This document shows positions 51,366 to 63,876 of a DNA stretch of 64,000 nt, piece by piece. Position 1 is the stretch's first letter, and the number at the start of each line of letters is the position of its first letter. The stretch lies in assembly GCA_963402885.1 (NCBI GenBank), contig OY727095.1:9305001-9369000 (forward strand), given 5' to 3'. The DNA comes from Antedon bifida (taxonomy: Eukaryota > Echinodermata > Crinoidea > Comatulida > Antedonidae). The translations under genes were made by a program, and so were the position numbers. The notes beneath the pieces are model-generated. The model was not told the origin of the DNA, did not search any database, and was given only the letters and a program-made list of their open reading frames with translations.

Positions 51366-54300
51366 TCACTCAAGCAAGAAATCTGCCTGGCCTGGGCAAA
51401 ATCCTTTTGTTTCATCTATAAAAAGCTGATAAGAATCCTTTAAGCCATTGTACTTTTTCACCCATGAGTCTTTTTCTTTGGTCATTTGTTCCAGTTCATT
51501 GTCTGTTGATTTGTGCGCTTTTTCTTCCTTGCTAAGTTTCTCTTCCAATTTTGCGATTTCTTTGGCGTGTAACTGTTTCAATTTTTGCATTTCTGTTGCA
51601 GCTGTTTGTCTCTCTATTTTTTGTGTCTCGGAAACGGCTTTTGTTTTTTCATCTGTTAGTTTCTTGTCGAGGTCCTTCAGTGCATTTTGTTTGTCGTTTG
51701 CAGCTTTCTTTGCAGCCTCTTCTGTGTCCTTGGCAACCACTCTAAAATTAGAAAAAAGTTTTGAATGTAAAAAGTGTCATGAGTAAATATTATAGTCATT
51801 ATTATTATTATAAATAATAATTTGTCCCCAAAAACATGAAAAATGAAGATTAATAAAATCAGACTCTGAATTGGCCATTTTGTTATTCACTCCCAAGAAA
51901 AAAAGCACAACAAAAACTATGTTTTCACTTATATTATAAAAAAAATTAGCTGACACCGACAGCCAATTTGACTCTTTTTTGCTTTAAATTACAGTTTTTC
52001 TAATTAGTATTTTTAATCTTTGAGTAGGTTTCTACACAGTGGTGTAACGCTAGAGGTCTCAACATGTTTTAATGCCTGTTTTTTTCCTATGGGCACTGCT
52101 CAGGGGCCCCTGGGTTTAGCCAGTAAGCTCTTACAGCCATTATGCCACTGTTTGGTTTGGTAAAAAAAAGGATGTTGTGGAATACAGTAGACAATACTAT
52201 CTCTTACATGGCAACCCTTGCAGCCTCTTTAGCTGCCAAATTCTTTTCTTCTTCTCTTGCACACTGTACAGCTTTTATTTTCTCCTCTTCACATTCTGCC
52301 TTCAACTTTTCAACTGTCTTGCGTAAATGTTCTTCTCCAGATTCTCGTTCCGCTCTTACTTGCTCTATTGTCATTTTCTGCATTTCTCCTTCTATTCGCA
52401 ATGCTTCTTCCTGAAAAGAATTTTATTTACAATAACCTAATTAACATTTTGTACACATGTTTTTGGACTCTAAATAATTAATAACATCACTTGACTCAAC
52501 TGTTTTTAATAATTTCCCATCTTCTGATTTTCCCATAGCTATATTTACATGACTACTGTTGTCCAGGTTCCATAAGTTTTATTTAATATAGGCATATGTG
52601 AACGTTTTTTTTTATAAAATTGTAAAAAAATAATCTGTATTTGAAAAACTTTTTTTTTTTTATTCAATTAGATTCAATGTGTTCCATATTAGGCTACTGT
52701 TCTGTACCTTAAAATGTCGTTCATGTTGAGATTGTAAATCTTTTAATGCTTGTTCTTTTTCTTGACCACATCTTAGTTGAACTTTGTGTATTTCTGCATT
52801 TTTTAACCTCTCTCCCTCGGCCCATACAGAGTCTTCTGTCGCTCTAATGGCAGCTTCTCTTTCAGAAAATGCATCTCTTTCCCATCTTGTATGAATTGAT
52901 TGGCCAATATCTGAAAAAAAAAATGTATATTTATTAAATAATAATACTAGGCCTAGCCTCTAGGGCCAGGCCCCTAATATCTGTCTATTGTTCTTTCATA
53001 CTAGTACTAGGCCTACCTATAGGCCCAGCCCCTAGATAGCTAGATAGAAAGGCCTAGCTATCTAGTGTAGTAGGCCCTATAGGCTAGAAGGGCCTGTAAC
53101 GCCAAATGAAGTGACATTGCCAAATGAGGTGCGCGTGGTCTGTATCGCACAAGGCTAGGTCACTTAATTTGGCAGCACGTTTCTGGCGAGCTAATCGTGT
53201 TATTAAATATTGATATTATTTATTTCCAAATAAACACAAACTGAAAATGATTAACCTGAGTATTTCTAACCTAATAATCTTCATTCATTGTATGAAATTA
53301 AACCATTATAACTGAAACATACGACGAAAATTTACGATTTTAGTGTAAAAAACGAAAGGTACTGCCATCGAAAAATATAGAAAACTCGACATGCATGATG
53401 GGAAGCCTACCGACCCCTTTCTAAGCAGCTGGAAAAGAAGACTACTCGTTTTAGCGCCAAAGGGAAGTGTCTGAAGTCACGTCTGCATGTTATGCGGACA
53501 TGGTCTGGGACAATTTGCCTTTAGCGCTAAAACGTTGATTGTTTGAGTTATGGGACGCCATTTCTGCATTATTTCCTAGTAATATTTTGATTTGACGTTC
53601 CTTTCGTCGGTACATTATTCCCGTTACTATTTTGTTCGTTTTTATGAATTTCTATGTTTATGTTTTCAAATTAAAATGATTATTCGTTGAATATGAATGT
53701 ATCCCGTTATTCTATTGATTATATTGTATATATTTTTTTGTTTAACATTGCTTAACTATACAGTTTCCTATCCTTTTAGTTTCATTTTTAATCAATTCCG
53801 TTTTTTTTTAATGTATAATGTTATTTATGTTTTTTATTTATAAGTTCTTTAAGAATATGAGTTACATGATCACATTTATTTCACTTATTATACCTACAGT
53901 ATAACACTATATTTACTTTGATGTCTGAAACATTAAAACATAAATTCGGAATAATGGCGAACCTAAGTCGCAAATTGTTAGTTAGATATTTGTTATAATT
54001 TCATCATCTCATTTGTTACACGTGTGTGTGTGTGACCTATAATAAATAAATAAGGGATGGCAGGCTACAGGTAGGCCTACTTCGAGGGGAAATTCATCAA
54101 ATTGTTTCATCAAAACAATAATTCATAAGGTCGGAAACATTTAGAACATAAATAGATAATGAAACCAAATTTTGAGATATTGCGTTGTTCTCTTTTGTTA
54201 TTAATCTTTTCATGTCACGTACCGTAATAGAAGGTAACAGTTGAACATGCATATCACAATAAATAAATAATGGTAATTAACTAATTAATTCACCAATCCT

Positions 54301-56839
54301 AATGTCATTTTCATCAAGTTTTAACAATCTTTGATGTCGGAAACATTCCCAATAATAGAGACTAATTTTGCAATATGTTAGATATTTTATTCAGCTGGTA
54401 CTTTTTACCTTGATATCGGGAACATTTGAACATAAATTCGCAATAATGGATCATAATTGTGCAATGAAGTCGTGTCATCTTGTTCATATGATGTGGGAAA
54501 AAACTTTGGATGAGATATGGGGTGAGCGAAATTCTAAGCAAGCTAAATACATGATACTTATTTTGAGGTTGGAAAAAAGCACGTGAATTCGCAAATAATT
54601 GAACCTAATTTTTCAATGAAGTCGTCATCTCATTTGTTCATATCGATGTGAGAAAATGTTTGGACGGGAATGTGGTGAGCGAAATTCTAAGCAAGCTAAA
54701 TACATGAGTTATTTTAAGGTTGGGAACACAACGTGAATTCGCAAACAATTGAACGTAATTTTGCAATAAAGTCGTTTGTTCAGATCATATTACAATGTGG
54801 GAAAAAAGTTTGGATGGGAATGGGGCGTTGAGCGAAATTCTAAGCAAGTATTACTTCGAAGTCGGGGGAACAACCTTAAATTCGCAATAATGCAATGGAA
54901 CCTAATTTTGCAATGAAGTCGGTCACCTTGTTTGATACGATGTTGGAAACACGTTTGGAGGGGTGGACGAAATTCTAGGAAGCTAAATACAGTTAGTTAT
55001 AACACTAATTATTTTGAGGTCGGGAATATTAGAATTTATACTTAAATGGAACCTAATTTTGCAATGGAGATTGCATGCGTTACCGGGATGCGTTATTTTC
55101 ATCTCGGTTGTTCGTTCCATCAATTATACGTCGTACATAATGTGGAACATGCATGCACTGTTATATTTTGTGGGGTGATGAGAGTGGGATGCTACTGTAA
55201 TCAAGTTAATATATTATTTATTGACATACAGTAATTTAATTAGCTATATCGATGGAATAGTAGATTAGGCCTATATTTACACATTTGCAGCCTTCACTAT
55301 TTATAGAATAAATCAGCATTAAATAAGCCAGTGGGTAAATTTTTATGGAATTCATTTAAAAGCAATATGCTATATAACATTGAATCACGGTGAAACATAT
55401 AACAATAAAGAAACAAGTATAGAAAAATGGGTAGCTTTAAGAAATACTATTATGCTAATATAATTTCTAATTTGCTACGATTATCAGAAAAGGAATTCAC
55501 TGTGATACGAGTTACAGGTGGTACTGATCTGATTTTATTTCCTTTCATCTTGTATATAAATTACATTGTATAATCCGGGTTGTAAAATGAAAACAAACAA
55601 ATGAAAATCTCACAAATTCTTTATGTGTAAAATATTTTAAAACGAGATATAGATGGTAATGATGATCATTGTCAAGTGTATAGAAAAATATGAACATTAA
55701 TGAAATAGGATGTAATACGGAATTGATAAATGTAAAAATGTTACTGATGAATTGTAACGACATTGGGAATTAACAACTGTGTTAAATAATATGTTTGCGC
55801 CACAAAAGAGAGAAAAAAAGCTATCGATGGAATGGTGGGTACGAAATCCATGATAATTTAGCTACTTAGCTGAAATAAATTCGACGGGAACCTGATTTCA
55901 CAAGAGGACCTCTTATATGAGTTTGTGAGGACTCCGTTTATAGAGGACATCTTAATATCTGTTCTAAAAACTCCTTAATATCAGTTCCAGAATTAACCTT
56001 AATATCATTTCTTTTCTAATGAAGAATCTGGGCAATTTACAATCAAGCAACAACACCACATAATTCTACGTGAATTCTACTGTACGTGAACTAGCCTTAA
56101 TACCGCCTGATTACGGTATATAGGCCTACAGTATTAGCTTCAGAATAAATGACGACGCATTCTACAGATATTTAAAAAAATGAAAATATTAAATTGGCTT
56201 CGTCGAAATGTTGTACCTTGATAGACAGACCCCCAAGCACAGGTAAATCCTCAGATTCTGCTTGATCACAGACAATCTGCACTGCAGCACAACTAAAAAG
56301 CAGTAAAAAGATTTTGGCACACAAGGCGTATCATATAATTTGCGGACCATGACCGAAGCACTTCCGCTTCGATCTATTCGACGAAAATCAAAAAAGGATA
56401 ACTATTTTCTGCTTTATATTTAATTTAATGTAATGGTGATCTAATAACAGGCGTAACAACACATAATACATATTGTAGTTTAATACTGGCTTAAATATAA
56501 TTGTTTTATATAAACTGTATTTTAAAAAATGACAATAGAACTTCATTTTGCAATAGTACCTAATTTGGCGCCTTAGACGCCAAATTAAGTGCGGTACCTC
56601 ATTTGGCAGCGGTACCTCATTTGGCGTGACAGGGCCTACCTACCCTAGATAGTCTAGCTAGGATAGGATAGCGATAGGCAGGCTATGTTATGCCCAAAAC
56701 AAAAGCCTACTTTTTACTCACCTATTATACTATTGTGTGTAAAAGCTTGTGTCTGCACTGGTTTAGTGTCTTCATATCTGCGTGGTATTCCAGTGTAGTT
56801 CGGATTTAATGCTTTATTTGACTGTAACTTTGTATTCAT
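51366..56839 (-). CDS. C6orf163-like coiled-coil protein
   Basis: Four exons on the - strand join in frame: 56839-56722, 52910-52708, 52410-52208 and 51741-51366 (TGA), giving 299 residues. After a short N-terminus with NPNYTGIPRRYEDTKPVQTQ and FTHNSII comes DIGQSIHTRWERD, then almost uninterrupted charged heptad-type helix (Glu, Lys, Gln, Ala-rich; about residues 50-275). It ends LFIDETKGFCPGQADFLLE. The order and these motifs, FTH...DIG near the start and a PGxADF.L tail, match my memory of human C6orf163 (329 residues), a testis-enriched protein without known function. A structural role in sperm or cilia is inference only. Intron 1 is 3.8 kb and mostly filled by an inverted-repeat element. 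Confidence 0.75.
51824..52019. mobile_element. MITE, TTAAAGATGTATTGTCC family, decayed copy 4 (inverted)
   Basis: TTTGTCCCCAAAAACATGAA AAATGAAGATTAATAAAATC (two adjoining 20-base blocks) is the reverse complement of the right part of copies 1 and 3. The outer ends are lost. It lies in intron 3 of the C6orf163-like gene. Confidence 0.65.
52037..52150. mobile_element. MITE, CAGTGGCGTAA family, copy 2
   Basis: CAGTGGTGTAACGCTAGAGG at the left and CAGCCATTATGCCACTG at the right, with AGGGGCCCCTGGGTTTAGCC inside. It is a shortened copy of the element at 50022. Confidence 0.75.
53092..56632. mobile_element. 3.5-kb inverted-repeat element in C6orf163-like intron 1
   Basis: The left end CCTGTAACGCCAAATGAAGT has GCCAAATGAGGT again about 30 bases in. 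The right end carries ACCTCATTTGGC twice and closes GCGTGACAGG. The arms are inverted with the same doubled GCCAAATGAGGTAC motif, so the ends are compound. The interior has no recognisable protein. Its middle is a tandem repeat of ~145 bp units. The target duplication cannot be fixed. Confidence 0.7.
53905..55075. repeat. Degenerate ~145-bp tandem repeats inside the 3.5-kb element
   Basis: The theme GGTCGGGAACATT, AATTCGCAATAATGGAACCT and AATTTTGCAATGAAGTCGTC recurs. GAGCGAAATTCTAAGCAAGC follows in the better units, starting near 54415, 54570, 54715 and 54860. More decayed units extend left to about 53910 and right to about 55070. Confidence 0.75.
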
Positions 56840-57596
56840 TTTTCAATAACTTTTTCAGCAGGACGACGATAAAAACATGCGCCACACTTTCTTTTTAATT
56901 TTCATCAGTATTGTAAAAACACAACAGAATCACTGATGTGTAACTGTTGTCATAGCGAAACCAAGCCAGCGTATTTACGTTTCTATAACAACTAACTATA
57001 GGGGGCGTCCTTTATTATTTACTATTTTTGTGTGGTGGGGAAAAGAGGGTGGACACAACAATAATTATATTGTATAATATGAAAATGAAACATAAATTAA
57101 TAGAAATCAGGTTAGTATGTATTGTGTGTATGCCTCTCCTCTCTAGGCCTAGCTAGCTAGGCCTATTATTAGCTAGCCTAGTACTAGCCTACCTAGCCTA
57201 GACCTACCTAGTACTTAGCCTAGCCTAGGCTAGGCCTAGGCCTAGTTCCCAACCAAGACTCCTGACTCTGCTGAGTGAGTACTAGGCCTACCCTATCTAT
57301 CTCTAGTCTAGGGCCTAGCCTAGGCCTAGTAGTAGCTGCTAGCTAGTTAGTAGTAATGCTAGGCCTAGGTCCATCGGTCCAACCAGGGAGCAGGCTAGGC
57401 AGCTATGTCCCTACTAGAGTACGTAGTGGTAGGGTAGGCCTAGCCAATACAATTTAGGCCTACTTCAAAATATTATTGTAGCCTATATATATTGTAATTT
57501 TGTATGCTGTGAGTGAGGCCTTTTTTCATATAGATTGCTATGGTTTTTTAAATTTCTTATTATTAATTATCCTTTTTTTTGTTTCATCAGGCAATT
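56840..57596. promoter_or_regulatory. Shared divergent promoter region of C6orf163-like and HEATR4-like genes
   Basis: The two start codons face away from each other and are 757 bases apart. HEATR4 coding begins after an AG acceptor at 57589-57590, so its untranslated first exon lies here too. The 57140-57480 part is packed with TAGGCCTA/CTAGCCTA palindromes. No TATA box can be assigned with confidence. Confidence 0.55.
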
Positions 57597-60500
57597 ATGA
57601 ATGCTCAGGAAAAACTACTCCATCCACAGCTTTTTGTTTGTGCAGACAGAGTCAAAGTCCCACAAGTTGGAGATGACGAAAGAAATTTCAAATCATTTCA
57701 CCTTGAACAAGCTATCAGTCGTCACTTTCTGCAACCAGTAGAAACATATAATAAGAAATATATTAAAAAGATTAGTGCTGATTTAATATTCAGTGAAGAG
57801 GTAGTACGCCATCATGCTGCCCACACACTTCCCTACGATAAAGATGCTATTTGGAGGTCGTTCAATCCTTCAAGCATTGTTGATCGGAAACCCGTTAAAA
57901 CATCCGGAATTATGGGTAGATACAACCAACGAGGGGCTGAGAAAAAGCATCTACCTTGTCACATAAAGACCATCTCACAACACAGGTTGAAACCTCTGAA
58001 AAAGAAAGTCAAACATCCCAAACCAGATAACGTAGAAGACAAAGAAGAGGAGGTTAAAACAAAAGTAAATTCTCCTCAAGATTTATCGAAAAAATCATCT
58101 GTATTTTTAACACAAGATGAGACTGTTGATGAAAACCAGCAGAATAAACTAAACAAAAAATCATCAACTAAATGGGATGAGCATTTAATGATGAGTTTGA
58201 GTAAGAATACGGCTCGTTGGATCGTAAGCGAACGTTTAAGTGAAGGGCCTCAACAAGATAAGTTGAACAGATTACTGATTGATATATACGGTGAATCTTT
58301 AACCACTGTTGACACACTGATTCGCGACGATGCTAGCATCAGCGATCTTGGTAGTGCAGAGGGCGCCGATCTACCTGCCCGTCCAAAATCTTTACCTCCT
58401 GTACCATCAACTACCAGTACACAAACCGAACTAAAAAAAGATGTTATTGATGATGATATCAATTCTCAATCGTTAGCTTCCTTTTATCGTCTTCCTGAAG
58501 GGGTGCGAAGAACCCAACGAAACCTAGAAAAAGAATTATCAGGTACTGTTGTGTATGTCATAGATCAATATTAAACTATAATGCCTTAAGACCCTACTAA
58601 AATTAAAATCACATGGTTACAGAAAACCAAATAATTTTGTATGGTTTATCTGTATTAACTATAATGTACACTCAACAACAACAACATTTATAATAGAAAC
58701 AGTTCATGAAATAAAAAACAGCATACATTAATTACAATAATTTAAATGGTAACTGTTTCAGGGATCAGAAAAAGAAGTAAAAGAACGCAAATACCAACCC
58801 CTAAACAAAAAAGTAACTGCATGACAAATCATTAGCTAATAATAGTAGATCTATAAATTATAATCCTAAAAAAATTCATAAATGTTTTAGATATTTCATC
58901 TAACAAATAAAAAATCTAATTACGGCACATTATTGTATTTGGAAACTTTTTTTTGTTTAATAGTTTTTTTTTTAATATTTTAAGGTTTTTACAGCAAGTA
59001 GTTTCTATAGACTCATTTCTTTATACTGTGTGGTTTGTATTGCAGGTGCTATCAATGCTACAGCTAAAACTATCTCAATTCCTCAAAAGAAAATCAAATC
59101 ACCGCCTACTCTGAAGGATGTGATGAATGCAGGTGTAGGAAACAAAATATACGAAACTGATAATCAATATGAACAGGAATGGCTGTCAGGTATGAAATTG
59201 ACTATTGGCATGGTCAATCATGCATCTAATTTAATATTTTTTATCAGCTAATTGCCTATGCCTATAGTCAATATTTGGTGTCGACCATGCATCAATTTTA
59301 TTGTTTGCTAAAAAAATAGTTCATTCTTATATATCGCATATAAGCAAGCTCTCAATGCGCTGCTGCACCCGGTCATTTTTGGATCAAACTGGTATGGAAA
59401 CATACTCCCATAATAGTGCGGCTATTAATCAGCGCAAAGTTGTGTCTTGATTTAACTGGTACCCATTTTATACACATGGGTGGAGAGAGGCAATTGTAAG
59501 TAAAGTGTCTTGCCTGAGGATAGAAGCAATGCGGCAAGAGTTGGATTCGAACCATGATCAGTAATCCAACGTCCAACACACGCCTTATCTCTATGATTTG
59601 TTGACTGTGCACACACACTGCCAATAGCAGTATTAAACTGTCATACTGTTTCTTTTTAATCATAGCTGGACCACTTTTTTCAATACCTTGTTGCTTATCC
59701 TATCTTGGCATCCAGAAATACAATATCCTTGAATAACATTAATTTATGACATTTTCTAAATACAGGAGCCCAACTTGTACCAAGAAAAGACAATTCAATT
59801 TTAACCTTTGACACTGGTAATAAATACAGAAAGGTAAAACAAGAGAACTACCCAGCAGACCCTAAACTTTGGCACTCAAAAGAAAAGAGTAAGAAAAGCA
59901 GGAAGGGTCACAAACCAACCAAAGACAAACTTCCTCACAAAGGTTATAGAAAGTGGAGTGACCTGCCAAAACCAATTGAGGTAAGTGCTGTATGGATGAG
60001 ACTATCAGCTAGGTCAACCAACCATGCATGTCATTTAAGTTTTCTATATGTGCACAGTCGACCATGCATGTTAAATAGTATTTTCTATCTGCATGTTTGA
60101 CTATGCCAATAGTATATATTTGGAATTTCCAGTATGATGTATGTGACAAATCCAAAATCCTTTAGTTTTAAAAACTAATTAGACAAATAAAGTAATTTTT
60201 GCAATCTTAAAGCAAATAATATGTATTTGCGCTAAGATTGCAAGAATCTTTGAGCAAATACTGTACTATGTATTTGCTTTAAGATTGCAAAAATTTGTTT
60301 TAAGCATGTCATCTAGTTGCCTAGCACGGAAGGTAAAGTTGGAAATCAACCATGTTACTACAAAATGAATGTGTTTTCAATGAAACTTCATTTGTATTGT
60401 ACTGTATATAAATCAATTTAGAATGCAGTAATTGAAAATCAAATTCTTATTAAAACAGAATGAAGCAACGTTATCAATTCATGAAGCAGGCTATGATGCA

Positions 60501-63354
60501 GAAGCTCATCGAGATCCTGACCCTATGACCCTGAAACAACATAGGAGTAATATCGCCCTCATCAGAGTTGGTAAGACGCATTTGAAGCCTATACTAAAAT
60601 TTTACAATGTATTACTTTATATTAAGTATATGAAACACGGCTGTAGCTGTATTGATATGTTAGCAAGCTATGTTAACATGTGCCATTTGATGCATTTTTC
60701 ATGTAGATTTATTGTCTTTTAAATTATTAATTATGCCAAGCAAAATGAATTTCCATTGTAATGGACCAATAACAATTCTTGAATCGTGAATCGCATTGTT
60801 ATCCAACATTAAATGTTTGATATACTTTTTCAGTCGTTGGATAACTGAACACATTCGCATGAATGTCAATTGTCTTTACTGAAAATGACCAGTTGTTATT
60901 TTCTGTCCTGTTTTTATTATATAACAGAGGGAAAGTTCAGCTGAGTTTGTCAATGTTTGATTTTATCAATCCAGCATACAATGGTATTAATGTCTGCAAC
61001 AAATAATGTTTCTTAAAGAAAAGGTGGTTTTTTTCTCAGTACTTACAATATTGTTTTTAATTTGCGTTTTTGCAGTCTAACTTAATCTAAATTTAACCTT
61101 TTCTTTTCTAGTTGATGAGTGGCGCAATAAATGGCATCTCGGTAACAAGTGGTATGACAGTTCTATAGACGACTTGGAGCGTGATATGTCTGATATTAAT
61201 GAGCACGTCAGGTTACAAGCTATAGCAACTGTTGCTAGGGCAGCAACATTTAGACCACAAGCGGATCCAGGCATTCCTTTGAAAAGTAAGACTGGAACAT
61301 TATTCATTAATCATTTTAAGTACAGTCAACTCTCCAAATACCAGACTCTCTGAAAACGGGAAACTCTCCCAAAACCAGACTTTTCTCAAAGTCCAAAATG
61401 TCCCATATTCCACTTTACCATTAAAAGCACATTCTGAATACCAGATTTTCCGGAAAACCAGACATATTTGGCCAGCCCAGAGGTGTCTGGTATTGGGAGA
61501 GTTGCCTGTATAAACGTTAATTCTTTTTCTTCCCATTGAGACCTAGAGCCACTCTTGAGCACGTTTAGGCTTAGTTACTTGCATGGGTAAGTTGGTGATC
61601 AACCCACCATAGTTAACTATAATTGATTCATGAGGTCAACTTACCCAGGTAAATAACTATAGGCCCAATTCAATTGGTAGAGTTGTTTTTAGCCTGATGC
61701 AGCAATAAATGACAGGGGCTTAAATGGATTAGAACACCAAAAAAATGTACTGCATTCTTTTAACAAGCCTGATGTGTACACTGGACCTCCTGTTCAAGTC
61801 CTTATCCAAGACTACCACCAAACCAATATTTGATTAAACCTTTGCCAATATTATGGATCTAGTTTGCAGTGCCCCTGTCTTAACTGCTGAGCCTCAACTC
61901 GACTTTCTCTCCTAAATATTTTAATTATCACTTTTTTATTTTTCATGAAAAGTAACTGTTAAGTTTTAATTTTTGTTGCTATTTGATTTGCGTAAATTTT
62001 AGGCAAGATAATGAAATGGAGGGCGAAAACAACTAGTATGATGATTGGTCTAGCAGGTACAAACATTGGATTGCCGTGTGATGTGCATGACTCTGTTTAA
62101 ACCTAATAATTGATAATTCACAATCATATGTTTCAATCTAACAAACACTAAATATTGATGAAATTATGATATTATTGATATTGAAATGGAGACAGTGGCT
62201 TAACGGCTATGAACGCTCACTGGCTAAACACAGAGGCCCATGAGCAGTGGCCAGAGAAAAAAAACAGGAATTAATATATGCCGAAAAGGCTAAAAAGCCC
62301 GAGGCCTGCAGCGTTTGAACTTGGAAGGCCACTTAGGTTTCCTCAACCAGGGGCCTCAGGCCTCTGCATTACGCCACTGAATGGAGAGCGACATCAAATA
62401 CATTAGTATGATGATTAATCTAGCAGGGGCAAACATTGGATTGGCGTGTGTGTGTGCATGATGGTGTAAATGTTTAAACATTAATTGATAATTCTTATTC
62501 ATATGTTTGAACTAACTAACACAATTAACACAATGAAATTATGGGAACAATTATTATGAATTTGCAGTTTAAAGTCACCCAGTAGAAAACTCCATGTCAT
62601 TTTGTTGATTTAAACTAATTTACTAAATTAACCTCACTATGTGATAATATATTTTGCACCCAAATTAAAATATTTTCATTTTGTTTATGTTTTGAAGTTT
62701 TATGTGTCATGATTACATCAACTATTTTCATGCAGCTAACAAAAGAAAAAGTGTTTTTATTATTTTGAAAAAACATGATTTTTACAAGCAGCTAATATTC
62801 AATATTAGAGTACTTTATTTTGATATTAAATAATAATTATTATTTTTTAAAATTGTAGGTACATTTAAAAAATCCAGTGATGGCAAAGAAGGAAAAAAAG
62901 AAAGTGCAGAAGGAATTTTACCGGACAAGCTTTATAACTGTGTTATTAAGGCCTTAAGAGACACGAGTATCAGGGTTAGGGTTACAGCAGCGATGGCTTT
63001 GTACACACTCAACAGACCAAATGAAGAGGTGAGATCACTCATTCTTGGCACATACACACTAAGAGAGCTCTGGCTTGTAAACATAGAAATCATTTTTTAT
63101 ACGTTTATTACTGTATATACTTAATAGTATTGTTAACATAATATATATGTAGATATTGTGTACAATAGTACAATATTCCAGGTATGGAGCTCTCCGGGTG
63201 TGCCTGGTTTAAATTGCTAATGTGTTTTGAAAGAACATGATTGGAGACAATTCACACTTTTTGGGGTTTAAAATACATTACTATATATCATGATGATCCA
63301 CAAATTAACCAACACATTTTCTTTTAAATATTTGAACAGCCCCCATATGAAGAA
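57597..63354 (+). CDS. HEATR4: HEATR4-like HEAT-repeat protein (3' part outside window)
   Basis: Eight exons join in frame: 57597-58542, 59046-59189, 59766-59980, 60459-60570, 61112-61285, 62003-62056, 62859-63028 and 63340-63354, giving 610 residues before the window ends inside the next intron. The ATG is the first after an acceptor at 57590; an upstream in-frame ATG at 57579 would lie in the intron. The N-terminal half is long, basic and low in complexity. After about residue 470 come VDEWRNKWHLGNKWYDSSID, HVRLQAIATVARAA and NCVIKALRDTSIRVRVTAAM, which are paired-helix HEAT repeats. The block preceding the repeats resembles human HEATR4 as I remember it; other HEAT proteins are possible. 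HEATR4 function is not established; expression is mainly in testis. Confidence 0.7.
59395..59600 (-). repeat. SINE-like repeat in HEATR4 intron 2
   Basis: On the - strand there is a B-box-like CATGGTTCGAATCCAACTC, and further on CAAGACACTTTACTTACAAT, a tail sequence I have met in SINEs of marine animals. It is distinct from the other three SINE copies. Confidence 0.5.
60197..60302. repeat. Nested short inverted repeats (TTTGCAATCTTAAAGCAAAT)
   Basis: TTTTGCAATCTTAAAGCAAA (60197) is answered by TATTTGCGCTAAGATTGCAA (about 60223) and again by TATTTGCTTTAAGATTGCAA (about 60272). It is intronic in HEATR4; either pair can form a hairpin. Confidence 0.75.
61321..61510. mobile_element. Pogo/Tigger-like MITE in HEATR4 intron 5
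   Basis: TACAGTCAACTCTCCAAATA begins the element and TATTGGGAGAGTTGCCTGTA ends it. ACCAGAC/GTCTGGT motifs follow inside. TA borders and CAGT..ACTCTCC ends fit the pogo class. Confidence 0.75.
62193..62379. mobile_element. MITE, CAGTGGCGTAA family, copy 3
   Basis: CAGTGGCTTAACGGCTATGA at the left and CTCTGCATTACGCCACTG at the right. It is inverted relative to copies 1 and 2 and lies in HEATR4 intron 6. Confidence 0.78.
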
Positions 63355-63667
63355 GTAAGTACTATCTTGTGTGCATGCAATTGTACCTAAACTAAATTTG
63401 TTGTAACCTAATTTGATGCTATTCTTCACCTGTGTTGCTACTGTATGCATGCATGTTGTGATAAAGCATTGGCAATGTCATATACAGTATGATGTGATAT
63501 CAACAACAATCTGGCTAATTAATACCAGTTGACCAACTGGGTTGACTATGAGCTTTTACCAACTGACCAACTAGTGATCCAGATTTAGGTTGTCTGACCA
63601 TCAATCTATCTTTATCTCCATGATCAAACCAACCAACCAACTGGCTTTATTTTTGTTTGACATATTG

Positions 63668-63876
63668 GTAACACTGTATACAGTATGTAAATGTAAATTT
63701 ACACATATAACACTGTATACAGTATGTAAATGTAAATTTACACATATAACACTGTATACAGTATGTAAATGTAAATTTACACATAACACTGTATACAGTA
63801 CAGTATGTAAATGTAAATTTACACATATAACACTGTATACAGTATGTAAATGTAAATTTACACATAACACTGTATA
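63668..63876. repeat. Minisatellite, 36-45 bp unit, with self-complementary core
   Basis: Five units of TAACACTGTATACAGTATGT followed by AAATGTAAATTTACACATA. ACTGTATACAGT and TGTAAATTTACA are palindromes within each unit. The open frames on both strands across it are repeat artefacts. Confidence 0.92.

Noticed and set aside
51448..51786. 112-residue + strand frame rich in Ser, Phe and Cys
   Set aside because: It is the antisense shadow of the coiled-coil exon of the C6orf163-like gene.
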